From assembly GCF_000009625.1 (NCBI RefSeq), contig NC_002678.2, positions 558,001-622,000 on the forward strand: DNA of 64,000 nucleotides, written 5' to 3'. The notes under the pieces are model-generated. The model did no database searches. It was not told the DNA's origin and was given only the letters and a program-made list of their open reading frames with translations. The translations under genes were made by a program, and so were the position numbers. Origin of the DNA: Mesorhizobium japonicum MAFF 303099. Its GTDB lineage: Bacteria > Pseudomonadota > Alphaproteobacteria > Rhizobiales > Rhizobiaceae. Below are positions 63,315 through 64,000 of this stretch, piece by piece. Positions within the stretch are counted from its first letter, which is position 1, and each line of letters starts with the position of its first letter.

Positions 63315-64000
<686 letters not shown>

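Overview
The window is 64 kb of GC-rich, densely packed chromosomal DNA from a Rhizobiales alphaproteobacterium, most likely Mesorhizobium or a close Phyllobacteriaceae relative. This rests on gene content (CckA phosphorelay kinase, rhizobial-type glycerol ABC transporter, one-cysteine DksA next to a FliO-like gene, UrtABCDE with the long UrtB), on LexA boxes of the alphaproteobacterial GTTC-N7-GTTC type, and on codon and GC style. It is inference, not a database result. I see no rRNA, tRNA, CRISPR array, insertion sequence or prophage.

Layout. 1-5083 (minus): glycerol catabolism, glpR-glpD-glpS-glpT-glpP, cut by the left edge. 5210-6622: a PLP-dependent decarboxylase. 6834-10847 (minus): four-gene Anbu locus (circularly permuted ATP-grasp, alpha-E, transglutaminase-like, Anbu proteasome-like peptidase). 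11926-16502 (minus): tightly packed run coaD-ppiA-ppiB-ydcZ-like-queA-orf89-tgt, whose last three genes belong to the queuosine pathway or are embedded in it. 17010-19805: gyrA. 19938-22339: SulP transporter translationally coupled to a ParB-like protein. 22414-26578: AraC regulator, lipocalin-like protein, acyltransferase, MarC, OsmC. 26695-32879: ssb and uvrA, each with a LexA box, separated by an arsR-SRPBCC-clpP set and a non-coding block. 32913-35811: GNAT, DUF72, diguanylate cyclase and a 58-residue protein. 36091-41874 (minus): urtABCDE urea transporter behind a sigma-54 promoter. 42188-45406: secreted protein, PhoX phosphatase, purine nucleoside phosphorylase. 45499-53124: cckA, fliO, dksA, sixA, ycjX and ycjF-type genes. 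53248-56589: secreted proteins, MFS pump and AraC regulator. 56761-64000: CPA2 antiporter, DUF924, folP-folB-folK, DUF922 protein, DHA2 exporter, and a ferredoxin-NADP reductase-like gene cut by the right edge.

How the genes work together. The left end imports glycerol and oxidises glycerol-3-phosphate under GlpR. The Anbu locus is a predicted peptide-ligation and proteolysis module of unknown substrate. queA and tgt make queuosine in tRNA. urtABCDE scavenges urea under nitrogen control. ssb and uvrA belong to the SOS response. cckA is the top of the CtrA cell-cycle relay.

The most notable points outside ordinary annotation are: (1) complementary loss of catalytic motifs in the two glycerol-transporter ATPases, predicting an asymmetric heterodimer; (2) four copies of a two-hairpin intergenic repeat, one of which encodes the C-terminus of an AraC regulator; (3) an apparently leaderless arsR whose promoter contains a dyad operator and which heads an operon with an accessory clpP; (4) loss of zinc-binding cysteines in three unrelated proteins (Tgt, UvrA, DksA); (5) several very short genes that routine length cut-offs would miss.
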